Assembly: GCA_031290715.1 (NCBI GenBank)
Contig: JAITNA010000054.1
Coordinates: 1-5,664 of the forward strand
DNA length: 5,664 bases
From: Eubacteriales Family XIII. Incertae Sedis bacterium
Lineage (GTDB): Bacteria > Bacillota > Clostridia > Peptostreptococcales > Anaerovoracaceae
Direction: 5' to 3'
Below the pieces are notes generated by a model. It was not told the DNA's origin. It ran no database searches and saw only the letters and a list, made by a program, of their open reading frames with translations. Below are positions 1 to 5,469 of the stretch, one piece after another; the first letter of the stretch is position 1, and every line of letters begins with the position of its first letter. Made by a program: the position numbers and the translations under genes.

Positions 1-12
1 AAGGGAGCGAAC

Positions 13-777
13 ATGAAAGAACGATTTGTCGAGGGAGTCACCCTCCCCGAAGCCTATCATAAAGCCATTATCGCACTTCACGAATCCGGGGACATCGCAG
101 ACTGCCCGGACTACGGGCAATTGCAAAAGGAATGCACGCTGACGGTGCATGTCGAGCAGCCGACGGCCGAGCCGCGGATCAGCAAGCTCGCGATCTGCGG
201 GCACAAGGAGCTCATGCAGTACGAGATGGAAGTCCTTGACGGCATCCTCGATTTTGTCATCGGGAAAGCCGAAAATCTTTGGGAATACACCTACCATCAG
301 CGCTTTGCCCATCAATTGGATTTTGTGATATCCGAATTGAAACGCGAACCCTTTTCACGCAGGGCCGTGATGTCGACGCGCGATTTTGAAACGGACAGCA
401 AGAACACGCACCCGGCCTGTCTGCAGAGCATTCAGTACTTCATCCGGGACGGCAAGCTTCACGCGAGCGTCCTTTTCCGGTCCAACGATCTGCCCGAGGC
501 CTTTTTCATGAACGCTTTTGCCTTCATCCGGCTGCAGGAGCGTGTCGCGGCCGAGCTCGGCGTCGAAGTCGGCGCCTATTCGCACCGTTCAAATTCGATG
601 CATTGTTATGAAAAAAACTTCAAGATGATGGACGGATATATCAAAAGAATCCGCGGGGAAAATATCGAGGACTTGACCTACAGCTACGAGGGGTTTTATA
701 AGGAGCTCATGGAGAGCGAGCGGCCGGGGATTCTCGAAATGGTGCGCGCGAAAAAGGAACAATACGGGGTACGATGA
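13..777 (+). CDS. Thymidylate synthase / pyrimidine hydroxymethylase family protein (short, archaeal-like type)
   Basis: This 254-residue protein belongs to the thymidylate synthase/dCMP hydroxymethylase superfamily, which transfers a one-carbon unit from a folate to C5 of a pyrimidine nucleotide. Against E. coli ThyA as I remember it, the catalytic core lines up with a constant offset of 10: paired arginines R116/R117 in SRR (ThyA 126/127), nucleophile C136 in PACLQ (C146), R156-S157-x-D159 (R166, S167, D169), N167 (N177), and H197/Y199 in MHCYE (H207/Y209). Asn at 167 favours a uracil-type base; dCMP hydroxymethylases have Asp there. The N-terminal half is shorter than ThyA and the C-terminal APVAI motif is absent, resembling the short methanogen-type enzymes. 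The folate-site glutamate is not certain (E71 or E73). The start is supported by an AAGGGAG ribosome site at 1-7, 5 nt before ATG. The stop overlaps the HD gene by ATGA. The superfamily is confident; the exact substrate is not. Confidence 0.85.
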   Translation: MKERFVEGVTLPEAYHKAIIALHESGDIADCPDYGQLQKECTLTVHVEQPTAEPRISKLAICGHKELMQYEMEVLDGILDFVIGKAENLWEYTYHQRFAHQLDFVISELKREPFSRRAVMSTRDFETDSKNTHPACLQSIQYFIRDGKLHASVLFRSNDLPEAFFMNAFAFIRLQERVAAELGVEVGAYSHRSNSMHCYEKNFKMMDGYIKRIRGENIEDLTYSYEGFYKELMESERPGILEMVRAKKEQYGVR

Positions 778-1271
778 GCGAATTTGAGAACTACATCCGT
801 GATCTGCTTGCGGAGGAGCCTGTCCGCAGACTGTCCTCCATCCCCTGCCACCGGGGCGGCAATTTCATGGAACACTCTATTTTCGTGTCCTATCTGAGCT
901 ACCGTATCTGTAAGAAGCTCGGTTGGGACGATTTCGCGGCGGCGCGCGGCGCCCTGCTTCACGACCTCTTTCTCTACGACTGGAGGGACGGGACGCACGA
1001 GGGGCGGCACGGCCTGACGCATCCCGCGGTCGCCTGCCGCAACGCGGAGGAACTCTGCCGGACACGGGAATACTTAGCCGACCTCACGGAGTTGGAAAAG
1101 GATATTATTTTGCGGCATATGTGGCCGCTGACACCGATACGGCCCGGCTATAGGGAGTCGTTCGTGGTTTGCATCGCCGACAAATTGTGCGCCGCCGCCG
1201 AAGCGACGAAGCTCTACAGGCGAATGGCCGTTTCGAGCGCGATTTCCATCATGTCGGTGAACGCGGTCTGA
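774..1271 (+). CDS. HD-domain metal-dependent phosphohydrolase-like protein
   Basis: This 165-residue protein has the spaced ligands of an HD-domain hydrolase: H34 (MEHS), H63-D64 (LLHDLFLYDW), H83 (LTHP), H115 (LRHMWP) and D136 (IADKLC). An H...HD...H...H...D pattern is typical of two-metal HD phosphohydrolases, which act on nucleotides and other phosphoesters. No membrane segment or second domain is visible, so it is probably a soluble single-domain enzyme of unknown substrate. Its ATG overlaps the stop of the thymidylate-synthase-like gene (ATGA). Only a weak GGGG lies just upstream, so translational coupling is likely. The last 18 or so residues, after LYRR, are encoded antisense to the 3' end of deoD, and that tail shows no recognisable conservation. 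The conserved core appears complete. HD fold confidence is high; the function is only inferred from context. Confidence 0.85.
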   Translation: MSEFENYIRDLLAEEPVRRLSSIPCHRGGNFMEHSIFVSYLSYRICKKLGWDDFAAARGALLHDLFLYDWRDGTHEGRHGLTHPAVACRNAEELCRTREYLADLTELEKDIILRHMWPLTPIRPGYRESFVVCIADKLCAAAEATKLYRRMAVSSAISIMSVNAV

Positions 1272-1972
1272 CGCGTATAGGCGTCAAGGCTTTCGCCCGT
1301 CAGCACATGATCCGAAATCGTGCAGATCGCGAGGGCTTCCTTGCCGGCTTGCATTGCGTTTGTGTACAGGCCGTAGGCTTCCATCTCGACAGCGAGATGT
1401 GCCAATTTCCCCCATTCGACGGCGGCGCCGGACGCGTCGTAGAAAAGATCCGACGTATAGAGGTTGCCGACGACAATCTCGATCCCCTGTTCACGCGCCG
1501 CGCCCACCGCGGTTTCGAGCATACGAAAACTCGCGGAAGCGGAAAAATGCCCGCGAATGGGAAACTGGCTCATCGCGTATTCGGCGTTCGTCGACGCGGC
1601 GATACCGGCGACGACACTGCGGACCTTCAAATCCTTGTTGATCGCGCCCGCCGTGCCGATACGGATGATGTGGTCAACATCGTAGAAATTGAAGAGCTCA
1701 TAGGAGTATATCCCCATGGACGGCATGCCCATACCGGAAGCCATGACGGAAACCGGCTGACCCTTGTACGTCCCCGTGTAGCCCTGAATGCCGCGCACAT
1801 CGTTCACAAGCTTTGCGTTTTCAAAATAATTTTCGGCGACAAATTTTGACCGCAACGGGTCGCCCGGCATGAGCACCGTCTTTGCGAAGTCCCCTTTCAC
1901 GGCCGCGTTTTGCGGCGTCGGTGTCGCCGTCGGGTGCTTTTCTTCCCCTGTTTGCGTGTTGGCGTCGTCCAT
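1214..1972 (-). CDS. deoD: Purine nucleoside phosphorylase, DeoD type
   Basis: DeoD cleaves purine (deoxy)nucleosides with phosphate to free base plus (deoxy)ribose 1-phosphate, a cytosolic salvage step; the family is hexameric. The 252-residue product has the family signatures: phosphate-loop VLMPGDPLR (G37, R41), R60 in VRGIQGYTGTYKG, GMGMPSMGIY, R104 in IIRIGTAGA, VEMEA with E198, and catalytic D221 and R234 in SDH...RQT. These match E. coli D204 and R217 with an offset of 17. T107 replaces E. coli Ser90. The protein carries about 17 extra N-terminal residues, and the position of E. coli His4, which reaches into the neighbouring subunit's site, is Gln21 (CAA) in TPQN. The long start is favoured because an exact AGGAGG lies 5 nt upstream. 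It is the last gene of a minus-strand operon behind the PRTase, and its 3' end overlaps the convergent HD gene by 58 bp. Confidence 0.95.
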   Translation of the reverse strand: MDDANTQTGEEKHPTATPTPQNAAVKGDFAKTVLMPGDPLRSKFVAENYFENAKLVNDVRGIQGYTGTYKGQPVSVMASGMGMPSMGIYSYELFNFYDVDHIIRIGTAGAINKDLKVRSVVAGIAASTNAEYAMSQFPIRGHFSASASFRMLETAVGAAREQGIEIVVGNLYTSDLFYDASGAAVEWGKLAHLAVEMEAYGLYTNAMQAGKEALAICTISDHVLTGESLDAYTRQTAFTDMMEIALETAIRL

Positions 1973-1977
1973 GTTTT

Positions 1978-1983
1978 CCTCCT
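1978..1983 (-). promoter_or_regulatory. Ribosome binding site of deoD
   Basis: An exact AGGAGG on the minus strand lies 5 nt before the ATG at 1972. It decides the start in favour of the long DeoD form; no comparable site precedes a shorter start near the GDFAK motif where family members usually begin. Confidence 0.85.
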
Positions 1984-1993
1984 GTTCGCTTTC

Positions 1994-2031
1994 TTGTTTG
2001 CTTGTTTTCCTGTTTTTTTGTTTGCTTGTTT
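1994..2031. repeat. Short direct repeat in the deoD leader
   Basis: The 14-bp sequence TTGTTTGCTTGTTT occurs exactly at 1994-2007 and again at 2018-2031, a 24-bp period, with further TTTG-rich partial copies around. On the transcript this reads AAACAAGCAAACAA. It looks like a product of slippage or local duplication in a low-complexity spacer between the PRTase gene and deoD. No gene or hairpin is visible in it. Confidence 0.75.
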
Positions 2032-2055
2032 GCTGTTTGTTTTTTTGGAAATCCG

Positions 2056-2616
2056 CTATTGGTGTAAGATGGGCAGCCCGTCCGGCGTGAAGAGCGGCAG
2101 TTTTTCCAAATAAATCAAATCCTCTCTGTTTTGCGCTTCCCCCTCCGCGAGGATCGCCATTCGTCCCGCGACCTTGCCGCCCGCTTCGTGAACAAGCTTT
2201 TCGAGCGCGACAAGGGAATTGCCCGTCGAAATGACATCGTCCACAATGAGAATGCGCTTGCCTTTGATCAGCTCCACATCAAGCGTATCAAGGCAGAGCC
2301 GCTGTTTGCCCACGGTCGTAATGGAGTCGACCTCCACTTCAAAGACCCCGGTCATATACAGCTTGGGCGACTTGCGCGCGAGGAAGTATTTGCTGTCTCC
2401 ATGCTGCCGCGCCATTTCATGAATGAGCGGAATGCCTTTTGATTCCGCGGTAATCATATAGTCGTATTCCGGCGCGCGCGCAAGCAGCTCCCGGGCGGCG
2501 GCGACCGTCAGCTCGGGGTCCCCGAAGATGACGAAAGCCGCGATGAAAAGATCATCCGTCAGCCGGCAAAGCGGCAGCACGCGTTCTATCCCCGCAATGG
2601 TCATCCTGTAGTCCAT
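2056..2616 (-). CDS. APT-like phosphoribosyltransferase family protein
   Basis: This 186-residue protein is a type I phosphoribosyltransferase. Such enzymes join PRPP to a nucleobase and release pyrophosphate; in the cytosol they salvage purines. The clearest signature is the PRPP-binding loop RILIVDDVISTGNS at 121-134 (hydrophobic strand, two acidic residues, STG turn). An adenine-PRTase-like first half has ITAESKGIPL (55-64) in the place of the family's ExxG pyrophosphate loop, followed by ARKSPKLYM (80-88). The size fits APT (about 170-190 residues). The start is well supported by AGGAGG at 2625-2630, 8 nt upstream. It follows the FIST remnant by 12 nt and precedes deoD by 83 nt on the same strand, so an adenine or other purine substrate fits. 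Xanthine or hypoxanthine specificity, or a regulatory role as in PurR-type PRTase homologues, cannot be excluded. Confidence 0.85.
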   Translation of the reverse strand: MDYRMTIAGIERVLPLCRLTDDLFIAAFVIFGDPELTVAAARELLARAPEYDYMITAESKGIPLIHEMARQHGDSKYFLARKSPKLYMTGVFEVEVDSITTVGKQRLCLDTLDVELIKGKRILIVDDVISTGNSLVALEKLVHEAGGKVAGRMAILAEGEAQNREDLIYLEKLPLFTPDGLPILHQ

Positions 2617-2624
2617 TCCGCACT

Positions 2625-2630
2625 CCTCCT
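2625..2630 (-). promoter_or_regulatory. Ribosome binding site of the PRTase gene, overlapping the FIST stop codon
   Basis: AGGAGG on the minus strand lies 8 nt before the ATG at 2616. The stop codon TAG of the upstream FIST frame (2631-2629) shares two bases with it, giving TAGGAGG. Ribosomes ending the FIST frame would be delivered onto this site, so translation of the two genes is probably coupled. Confidence 0.8.
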
Positions 2631-3405
2631 AAAACGTACAGGCAATAAAGGTATCGTTGTGGAAGCGATTGTTTGCCGTCCCGGCTTCGCTTCCGGCCGA
2701 ACTGCTCACGGGGCAGATCTCCCCGCCCGCGTAGGCGAACATATAGTTCCCGCCGATGGGCCGCAAAGCCTCCTTCACAAGCAATATTTCCCGGTCGGAT
2801 TCGTAGCCCAATGAAAAATACCGCCCGACGCAGGAGAAGATGAGCGTGACATCCTTCGGGCCGTCCGCGGCAATCTCTTTCAGCTTGGCCCGCGAAACCG
2901 CCAGAATGGATTCATCATCGATCGCGCCCACGGTCAGCATGGCGCCCACCGGTACATCCCCGCCGCAAATCGCCGCCCCGTCCTCCGTAACGCCGAACAT
3001 TACGCGCACAATCGGCGCCGTCCCATCTCCGAAATCCAGAATGAACGGATACGTATTGATGCCGATCAGGTTCCCCGACGCGTCCTCTTGCAGACCGATG
3101 TGTTTCAGAAAATCCGCTGCCGGCATGTCGTTCACGGTATAGAGTTGATTGGACGCCGAGGAAGTAATCACGGCCTTCTCGCGGAAAAGCTTTTCCTTCG
3201 CGATGTGCGCGATATAAAACTTGGGCGTGACCGCGCCGTGCACGAGTACGAACGCGACCCGGTCTTTGTACGTTTCGCCTTGATAGATCACCGCGGCGGC
3301 GTGATAGTCGGGAGTATGATCGCTGGACATCATGCCGAAGATCGGCGCGCCGTCTAAGATATCGGTCAGCGCCCGCACAAAAAAGTCCCCGCTGACATTG
3401 TGCAA
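2629..3405 (-). CDS. FIST-domain (FIST_N/FIST_C) protein, 5'-truncated; probable gene remnant
   Basis: FIST proteins are proposed intracellular sensory modules for small ligands. The 258-residue frame retains the later part of FIST_N (PIFGMMSSDHTPDYHAAAV, then VHGAVTPKFYIAHI) and a complete FIST_C, ending with the typical FAYAGGEICPV and NNRFHNDTFIACTF. Family members are usually about 370-400 residues, so roughly 100-130 N-terminal residues are missing. There is no ATG: the first usable start is TTG at 3405, without a good ribosome site. Family-like residues (KTALGLIYAPLL) continue upstream of it to about 3430, until the frame enters the inverted-repeat element and stops at TGA 3462-3460. 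No FIST coding lies beyond the element, before lepA. No internal stop or frameshift is seen, so the loss may be recent, or a shortened product may still be made. It heads the minus-strand operon with the PRTase and deoD. Confidence 0.75.
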   Translation of the reverse strand: MHNVSGDFFVRALTDILDGAPIFGMMSSDHTPDYHAAAVIYQGETYKDRVAFVLVHGAVTPKFYIAHIAKEKLFREKAVITSSASNQLYTVNDMPAADFLKHIGLQEDASGNLIGINTYPFILDFGDGTAPIVRVMFGVTEDGAAICGGDVPVGAMLTVGAIDDESILAVSRAKLKEIAADGPKDVTLIFSCVGRYFSLGYESDREILLVKEALRPIGGNYMFAYAGGEICPVSSSAGSEAGTANNRFHNDTFIACTF

Positions 3406-3442
3406 AAGCGGCGCGTAGATAAGCCCGAGCGCCGTTTTTTCC

Positions 3443-3468
3443 GGACAAAAGGGGACGGTTCATTTGTC
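3443..3468 (+). repeat. Left 26-bp inverted-repeat arm
   Basis: This arm is perfectly complementary to 3564-3589. It contains the GGGGACGGTTC core (3451-3461) flanked by GACAAA (3444-3449) and TTTGTC (3463-3468), which can pair into a small hairpin with a 13-nt loop. The minus-strand FIST reading frame meets an in-frame TGA inside it (3462-3460). Confidence 0.9.
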
Positions 3469-3497
3469 TTGATTCAACAAATATGTATCGGTATAAT
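3469..3497 (+). promoter_or_regulatory. Sigma-A-type promoter inside the element, directed towards lepA
   Basis: TTGATT (3469-3474) and TATAAT (3492-3497) are separated by 17 bp, close to the housekeeping consensus (4/6 and 6/6). Transcription would start near 3504 and run through the right arm of the element into lepA, giving a leader of about 155 nt. The -35 begins at the first base after the left arm. Activity is inferred from sequence only. Confidence 0.6.
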
Positions 3498-3563
3498 GGC
3501 ATAGAATGATATGAAATATGCTATGTGTCCAACGAATCGCCAACAGCGCGGGAAGGAAAACAG

Positions 3564-3589
3564 GACAAATGAACCGTCCCCTTTTGTCC
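3564..3589 (-). repeat. Right 26-bp inverted-repeat arm
   Basis: This is an exact reverse complement of 3443-3468, with the core as GAACCGTCCCC (3571-3581). Matching stops at once outside the arm (3442 C against 3590 T), which sets the outer boundary of the element. Inward of the arm the match continues with mismatches. Confidence 0.9.
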
Positions 3590-3609
3590 TTGTCCGTTTG
3601 CACACGAAC

Positions 3610-3630
3610 CTTTTTCAATCCTTTTTCAAT
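3610..3630 (+). repeat. Tandem 10-bp direct repeat at the lepA -35 region
   Basis: CTTTTTCAAT occurs at 3610-3619 and 3621-3630, an 11-bp period or about one helical turn. The second copy overlaps the likely -35 region of the lepA promoter. It could be an operator for a dimeric regulator, an UP-like element, or simple duplication; nothing here decides. Confidence 0.5.
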
Positions 3631-3652
3631 TTGCGGGATGTCGTGATATAAT
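3623..3652 (+). promoter_or_regulatory. Extended -10 promoter directly before lepA
   Basis: A perfect TATAAT (3647-3652) is preceded by TGA (3644-3646), making an extended -10 element. An 18-bp spacer leads back to a weak TTTTCA -35 (3623-3628). Only 8 nt separate the -10 box from the lepA ATG, so initiation would fall at or within a base or two of the start codon. Confidence 0.65.
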
Positions 3653-3660
3653 CTTTTATT

Positions 3661-5469
3661 ATGACACAGCAGGGCAACATCAGAAATTTTTCTATCATCG
3701 CGCACATCGACCACGGGAAGTCGACGCTGGCTGACCGCATTCTTGAATATACGGGGGCGGTCGCGGACCGCGTGATGCGCGAGCAGTTCCTCGATAATAT
3801 GGATTTGGAACGCGAGCGCGGCATCACGATCAAGTTGCAGACCTCGCGCCTTTCCTACACGGCCGACGACGGGGAAACGTATATCCTGAACCTCATCGAC
3901 ACGCCGGGGCACGTCGATTTCACCTACGAGGTTTCGCGCAGCCTTGCCGCCTGCGAGGGTGCGGTGCTCGTCGTGGACGCGACGCAGGGGGTGGAAGCGC
4001 AGACATTGGCAAACGTCTACTTGGCGCTGAACGAGGATTTGGAGATTCTGCCCGTCCTGAACAAGATCGACTTGGCCAGCGCGGAGCCGGATCGCGTCAA
4101 GGAGGAGATCGAGGATCTGATCGGGATCGACACGGAGAACGCGCCGCTCATCTCCGCGAAGGAGGGGATCGGCATCCGCGACGTGCTCGAGGACGTCGTG
4201 AAACACGTGCCCGCGCCGAAAGGCGACGCGGACGGCCGGCTCAAGGCGCTCATCTTCGATTCTTTTTACGACAATTACCGCGGCGTCGTGATTTATACGC
4301 GCATTTTTGACGGAAGCGTGCAGAAGGGCGACGTCATTCGCCTGATGAACACGGGGCGGGACTACGAGGTGACGGAGGTCGGCGTCTACGCGCCAAGCCC
4401 CGTGACGACGGGCAGCCTGTCCGCGGGGGAGGTCGGCTTCATCTCGGCTTCCATCAAGCAGGTCGCCGACGCGCGGGTCGGCGATACGGTCACGCTCGCC
4501 GACGCGCCCGCGGGTACGCCGCTGAGAGGTTACAAAAAGGCGCAGCCCATGGTCTATTGCGGCGTCTATCCGGCGGAGGGCGAAAAGTACGAGAACGTCA
4601 GGGACGCCATCGAGAAGCTGCAGGTCAACGACGCGGCCTTTCATTTCGAGCCGGAAACCTCTACCGCGCTCGGCTATGGATTCCGCTGCGGTTTCCTCGG
4701 TCTGCTTCATATGGAGATTATCGTGGAGCGGCTCGAGCGTGAATTCGATCTCGCCGTCATCACCACGTCGCCCTCTGTTATTTACAAAATATGCTTTGCG
4801 GAGGGAACGGAGGAAATGATTCAGAACCCCTCGAATTTCCCCGACCCGATCGGGATCGACCATGTCGAGGAGCCCATTGTCAAAGCGGACATTATGATTC
4901 CCAAGGAATATGTGGGCGCGATCATGGATCTCTGCCAAGACCGGCGCGGGACGATGCTGCACATGGAGTATGTGACGAAAACACGCGTGCTGCTGCATTA
5001 CGAGCTGCCCTTGAACGAGGTGATCTACGACTTTTTTGACGCCCTGAAATCAAAGACGCGCGGCTACGGCTCGCTCGACTACGAATTCATCCGCTATCAG
5101 TCGTCGAAGATCGTCAAGCTCGACATCCTTTTGAACAAGGAGCCCGTCGACGCGTTCTCCATGCTCGTGCATGAATCCAAGGCCTATCAGCGCGGGCGCT
5201 TTGTCTGCGAAAAACTCAAGGAGATCATCCCGCGGCACCAGTTCGAGGTTCCGATCCAGGCGTCCATCGGGCAAAAGGTCATTGCGCGCGCGACCGTCAA
5301 AGCCTATCGCAAGGACGTGATCGCGAAATGCTACGGCGGGGATATCTCGCGCAAACGAAAATTACTCGAAAAGCAGAAGGAAGGCAAGAAGCGTATGCGT
5401 CAGTTCGGGTCCGTCGAGGTCCCGCAGGAAGCGTTCACGGCGGTGCTGAAATACGATGAAAACAAATAA
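3661..5469 (+). CDS. lepA: Elongation factor 4 (LepA), ribosome-associated translational GTPase
   Basis: LepA is a conserved GTPase that binds the 70S ribosome and has been linked to back-translocation and to ribosome assembly or initiation fidelity. The 602 residues match the usual length (about 600). G1 AHIDHGKS is at 14-21, G2 RGITIK at 53-58, G3 DTPGHVDF at 80-87, G4 NKID at 134-137 and G5 SAK at 165-167. These are followed by the beta-barrel domain, the FGCFLG-like segment here seen as FRCGFLGLLHMEI, the EF-G-like domain V, and the LepA-specific basic C-terminus with RKRKLLEKQKEGKKRMR. The ATG is the first possible start after the in-frame TAA at 3649-3651, and MTQQGNIRNFSIIAHIDHGK fits family N-termini. 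No Shine-Dalgarno precedes it, and the -10 box lies 8 nt upstream, so a leaderless mRNA is likely. It overlaps hemW by 14 nt, the common Bacillota arrangement. Confidence 0.98.
   Translation: MTQQGNIRNFSIIAHIDHGKSTLADRILEYTGAVADRVMREQFLDNMDLERERGITIKLQTSRLSYTADDGETYILNLIDTPGHVDFTYEVSRSLAACEGAVLVVDATQGVEAQTLANVYLALNEDLEILPVLNKIDLASAEPDRVKEEIEDLIGIDTENAPLISAKEGIGIRDVLEDVVKHVPAPKGDADGRLKALIFDSFYDNYRGVVIYTRIFDGSVQKGDVIRLMNTGRDYEVTEVGVYAPSPVTTGSLSAGEVGFISASIKQVADARVGDTVTLADAPAGTPLRGYKKAQPMVYCGVYPAEGEKYENVRDAIEKLQVNDAAFHFEPETSTALGYGFRCGFLGLLHMEIIVERLEREFDLAVITTSPSVIYKICFAEGTEEMIQNPSNFPDPIGIDHVEEPIVKADIMIPKEYVGAIMDLCQDRRGTMLHMEYVTKTRVLLHYELPLNEVIYDFFDALKSKTRGYGSLDYEFIRYQSSKIVKLDILLNKEPVDAFSMLVHESKAYQRGRFVCEKLKEIIPRHQFEVPIQASIGQKVIARATVKAYRKDVIAKCYGGDISRKRKLLEKQKEGKKRMRQFGSVEVPQEAFTAVLKYDENK

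Larger units (their letters stand above)
1900..2048. other. 149-nt tract with a single A on the plus strand (U-free deoD leader and 5' end)
   Basis: Counting base by base, the plus strand from 1900 to 2048 has only one A, at 1971, which is the complement of the U in the deoD AUG. The deoD mRNA is therefore U-free through about 71 nt of leader and the first 24 or so codons, apart from the start codon. The leader part is A-rich with CAAACAAGCAAAC-like repetition; the coding part is GC- and A-rich and encodes the extra DeoD N-terminus. Flanking genes have ordinary composition. Such a leader is probably poorly structured around the ribosome site; that effect is inference. Confidence 0.8.
3443..3589. 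mobile_element. 147-bp inverted-repeat element, REPIN/MITE-like (GGGGACGGTTC family)
   Basis: Two exactly complementary 26-bp arms (3443-3468 and 3564-3589) enclose 95 bp. Each arm is also internally symmetric: GACAAA, a 13-nt loop containing GGGGACGGTTC, then TTTGTC. The layout, two inverted hairpin-forming units around a short spacer, is that of REPINs or MITEs moved in trans by an IS200-like Y1 (REP-associated) transposase. From memory, GGGGACGGTTC-containing repeats recur in clostridial genomes; I could not check this. No transposase is encoded here and no target-site duplication is seen, which fits Y1-type movement. The pairing extends imperfectly inward to about 3474/3558. It sits exactly where the 5' end of the FIST gene is missing and carries a promoter towards lepA. 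A plain long hairpin or bidirectional terminator is the alternative, less likely because the spacer is 95 nt. Confidence 0.75.

Noticed and set aside
1214..1300. A terminator between the convergent HD and deoD genes
   Set aside because: The genes overlap and no GC-rich hairpin followed by a T-run was found on either strand.
1169..1849. A 226-codon open frame on the plus strand, antisense to deoD
   Set aside because: It lies wholly opposite conserved DeoD codons, has no recognisable domain and no ribosome site; it is a shadow frame.
1869..2113. Cys/Phe/Leu-rich open frames on the plus strand that look like a membrane peptide
   Set aside because: They come from the T-rich complement of the U-free deoD leader and cross into conserved deoD and PRTase codons; the hydrophobicity is a composition artefact.
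3443..3589. A CRISPR array or an intrinsic terminator
   Set aside because: There are only two copies and they are inverted, not direct, so it is not CRISPR. A 95-nt spacer and no T-run right after a compact stem make an intrinsic terminator unlikely.
3511..3651. A 46-codon ATG-started frame before lepA, in phase with it
   Set aside because: It has no ribosome site and consists mostly of element arm and promoter sequence; it is not called as a gene, only mentioned as a possible upstream frame.
3460..4998. A 512-codon open frame on the minus strand, antisense to most of lepA
   Set aside because: The plus-strand product is an unmistakable full-length LepA. The antisense translation is rich in Arg, Asp, His and Val without any recognisable domain, as expected for a shadow of GC-rich codons, and its end runs into the inverted-repeat element.
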